From NCBI GenBank assembly GCA_963733945.1, contig CAVTFD010000001.1:1-64000 (forward strand): 64,000 nucleotides of DNA, in the 5' to 3' direction. The DNA comes from AP-15 sp963733945. Its GTDB lineage: Bacteria > Pseudomonadota > Alphaproteobacteria > ATCC43930 > CGMCC-115725. This document shows positions 62,384 to 64,000 of this stretch, one piece after another; positions within the stretch are counted from its first letter, which is position 1; every line of letters begins with the position of its first letter. A model generated the notes under the pieces. The model was given only the letters and a program-made list of their open reading frames with translations. It did not search any database and was not told the origin of the DNA. The position numbers and the translations under genes were made by a program.

Positions 62384-62790
62384 GGCATTTCTCCTCGCCC
62401 GGTGTGGTGTTTACGCGTATGCGCCCGTACTCGGCCAGCGCGTGCGCAGGTAGGGGTCGTAAACCCGCAGATTTTCGAACTCGGCGGCAACTAGTTGTTG
62501 GTGCCGACATTTCGAGGGACACAGTAGTTGACCAGGCACTCGGGACGGTCGGCCGTTGCTACGCTCCGCAACTGAAGCACCGCCGCCCCGGCTGCGCAAT
62601 AAGAGGCATTGGCAACAACAAAGTCCCCAAAGACAGCCTGGTTGATAAAGACGAAGCCGTGGGCTGCGATCAGACCTTGAAGATCAGCGCAGGTGTAGGT
62701 GCGGAATCTATTCCGGCGGCCAGCGTAGACGAACTGAGAGCCATTGCGCTCAGGATAAGAATAAGCCGCCCTGTCACGGGCCAGCCCGTT
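62384..62790. other. Intergenic region between the paired hydrolases, nothing recognised
   Basis: These 407 bases separate two tandem paralogues. They carry no ribosome-site-preceded ORF with family resemblance. The promoter for the downstream hydrolase is likely near 62384-62450. Confidence 0.4.
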
Positions 62791-63553
62791 TTATTGCGCG
62801 GCGGCTCGCATCGGCACGTGCGCCTTTAGGAAGCTGCGCACGCGGTTGATCGTGCGTTGCCTAAGCTCCTCCGGCTCCTTCCACGGGTAAACCGTGATCT
62901 CGGCGTTCGGCGCCAGCGACGCCACGTCGATCGAGGTCTGCAGCGGATGCCCTGGTACGTCATCCGGCAGCACCAGCATCGGCGTGCGGCAATTCCTGAT
63001 GAAGTCGCGCGACACGCTGTACAGGAAATCGGGCTGCACGCGCGTACAGGTTGTGCAGGTATTTCTCGATCGTGTCCGCCGACACATCGGGCCGCCGCTT
63101 CATGAAGTCGGGCACCCAGTTCTCCGTGCTGTGCCGGTACATGACGGTCGGGTTTTCCGGCCGGTGGCCGACGCTCTGGCAGAACACCGCGGCGACGACG
63201 CGGTCGGGCGCCCGCTGCATCAGCTTCCCGGCAAAGCAACCGCCGATGCAGTAGCCCATGTAGAAGAACTCGCGGATGCCGAGATGGTCCATCAGCCCGA
63301 GCTGGTCGTCGGCGAACGCATCCCAGGGGTTATCGACCGGCACCGGGCCGGTCGATTCGCCGCCATTGGCGTTGCGCTGGTCCATCGTGATGCAGCGGAA
63401 GTCGTTCTTGAACTCCTCCATCGCGTTGATCACCGCGGTCGGCCAGTTGCTGACCCGCGAGTTCAGGCCGCCGCCGGGGGTGACCAACAGCGGGAAGCCG
63501 GAGCCGGCCTCCTCGTAGCGGATGCGGACGTCGCCTTTTTGGTAGAACGGCAT
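62791..63553 (-). pseudogene. Second Cys-elbow alpha/beta hydrolase, one frameshift
   Basis: The frame from 63553 covers MPFYQKGDVRIRYEEAGSGF, the elbow MGYCIGGCF (C102) and the cap up to IEKYLHNLY. An extra base near 63042 (ctgcacgcgcgtac) moves the rest into the frame ending at 62791 (VQPDFLYSVSRDFIRNC, LAPNAEITVYPWKEPEEL). Rejoined, it is 253 residues, collinear with the intact paralogue at 61625. Since the downstream part remains open and conserved, this is as likely a sequencing error as a mutation. Confidence 0.8.
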
Positions 63554-63698
63554 GGCTGTTTCTCCTTGCTAGTGTGGCATCGACTACGCCCGCATCTCTT
63601 CCAGCCGCATGCGCAGCTGGCAATTCTTAGCCCAAACCCGGAGGCTTTTCGGTTCTAGCGGCGTGGCGAAATCGTCGGCTCCACTCCGGCTGCCCTCG

Positions 63699-64000
63699 CT
63701 ACGCCGCCAGTCTTTGCCGCGCCGCGCCTTTGATCATCGCCGCGCCCTTCTCGGCGATCATGATCGTCGGCGCGTTGGTGTTGGTCGAGGTGACCGCCGG
63801 CATCACCGAGGCATCGATGACCCGCAGCCCATCGAGACCGTGCACCCGCAACTCGCTGTCGACGACGCTCATCGGGTGCGAGCCCATCATGCAGGTGCAA
63901 CTGGCGTGATAGCAGGTGCTGCCGTTGCGCCGCGCGTAATCGAGCAATTCGTCGTCGGTCTGGACATGGCGGCCGGGCAGGGTTTCCTCCCGGACGAACT
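63699..64000 (-). CDS. GMC oxidoreductase (choline dehydrogenase-like), C-terminal part
   Basis: Only the last 99 codons are in the window; the gene continues to the right. The sequence CYHASCTCMMG, then LRVHGLDGLRVIDASVMP and TNTNAPTIMIAEKGA, is the typical C-terminus of GMC flavoenzymes. The His in CYHASC and Asn in NAPT form the catalytic His-Asn pair. Likely an alcohol dehydrogenase of the choline/alcohol type, convergent in function with the neighbouring hydrolases. Confidence 0.88.
   Translation of the reverse strand, partial: FVREETLPGRHVQTDDELLDYARRNGSTCYHASCTCMMGSHPMSVVDSELRVHGLDGLRVIDASVMPAVTSTNTNAPTIMIAEKGAAMIKGAARQRLAA

Overview
The window is GC-rich chromosomal DNA from an alphaproteobacterium. 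The evidence is a 16S gene with the short, alphaproteobacterial form of the helix near E. coli position 450, the 16S-tRNA-Ile-tRNA-Ala order of the rrn operon, and gene families typical of the class (DUF1489, DUF883, DUF3309, PRC-barrel, CsbD, TsaC/Sua5 and PyrC of the usual types). The gene content suits a free-living, metabolically broad soil or freshwater organism, perhaps Rhodospirillales-like. The genus cannot be read from the sequence. No phage, plasmid or CRISPR features are seen.

Layout. 1-2.3 kb: 5' part of an rrn operon on the minus strand (tRNA-Ala, tRNA-Ile, spacer, complete 16S and its upstream region). 2.3-7 kb: DUF1489 gene and methylcrotonyl-CoA carboxylase (leucine catabolism), with an LprI-like gene inserted on the other strand. 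7.9-12.8 kb: a divergent one-carbon cluster (HTH-methyltransferase and MTHFR-like reductase, opposite two tandem MetE-like methyltransferases). 12.8-17.1 kb: ParA, KatG preceded by a catalase N-terminal remnant and an Irr/PerR-like operator, and TsaC. 17.4-21.2 kb: a SLOG-SLATT membrane protein followed by a membrane-anchored TIR protein, the best candidate here for a nucleotide-signalling or defence system. 21.5-36.6 kb: hydrolase, universal stress protein, SurE, class III cyclase, SDR, two molybdenum hydroxylase large subunits around a hybrid histidine kinase, PanB, a ChaA-type antiporter and an HTH protein.

36.97-44.21 kb is an exact-period tandem duplication (2 x 3,621 bp). It carries the 5' part of an AcuI-type reductase, a thiolase, dihydroorotase and the 5' part of an HpaB-type hydroxylase. 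It leaves one intact and one truncated acuI. The upstream hpaB is truncated and the downstream one carries a frameshift. The thiolase proteins are identical in both copies while the PyrC proteins differ at about 13 positions.

45-49 kb: a periplasmic amino-acid-binding protein and an island of small envelope/stress proteins. 49-52.4 kb: a tight catabolic operon (cupin, alpha/beta hydrolase, luciferase-like monooxygenase, HSL-type esterase). 52.6-64 kb: class III aminotransferase, TPR protein, CysE, GNAT, a DUF35 plus cysteine-less thiolase-like pair, small secreted proteins, a deazaflavin-type reductase, two paralogous alpha/beta hydrolases with Cys in the nucleophile elbow, and the 3' end of a GMC oxidoreductase.

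Caution for all users: at least six genes are interrupted by apparent single-base indels (near 21572, 44459, 46582, 46664, 47908 and 63042), with two less certain cases. This frequency suggests sequencing or assembly errors as much as pseudogenes.
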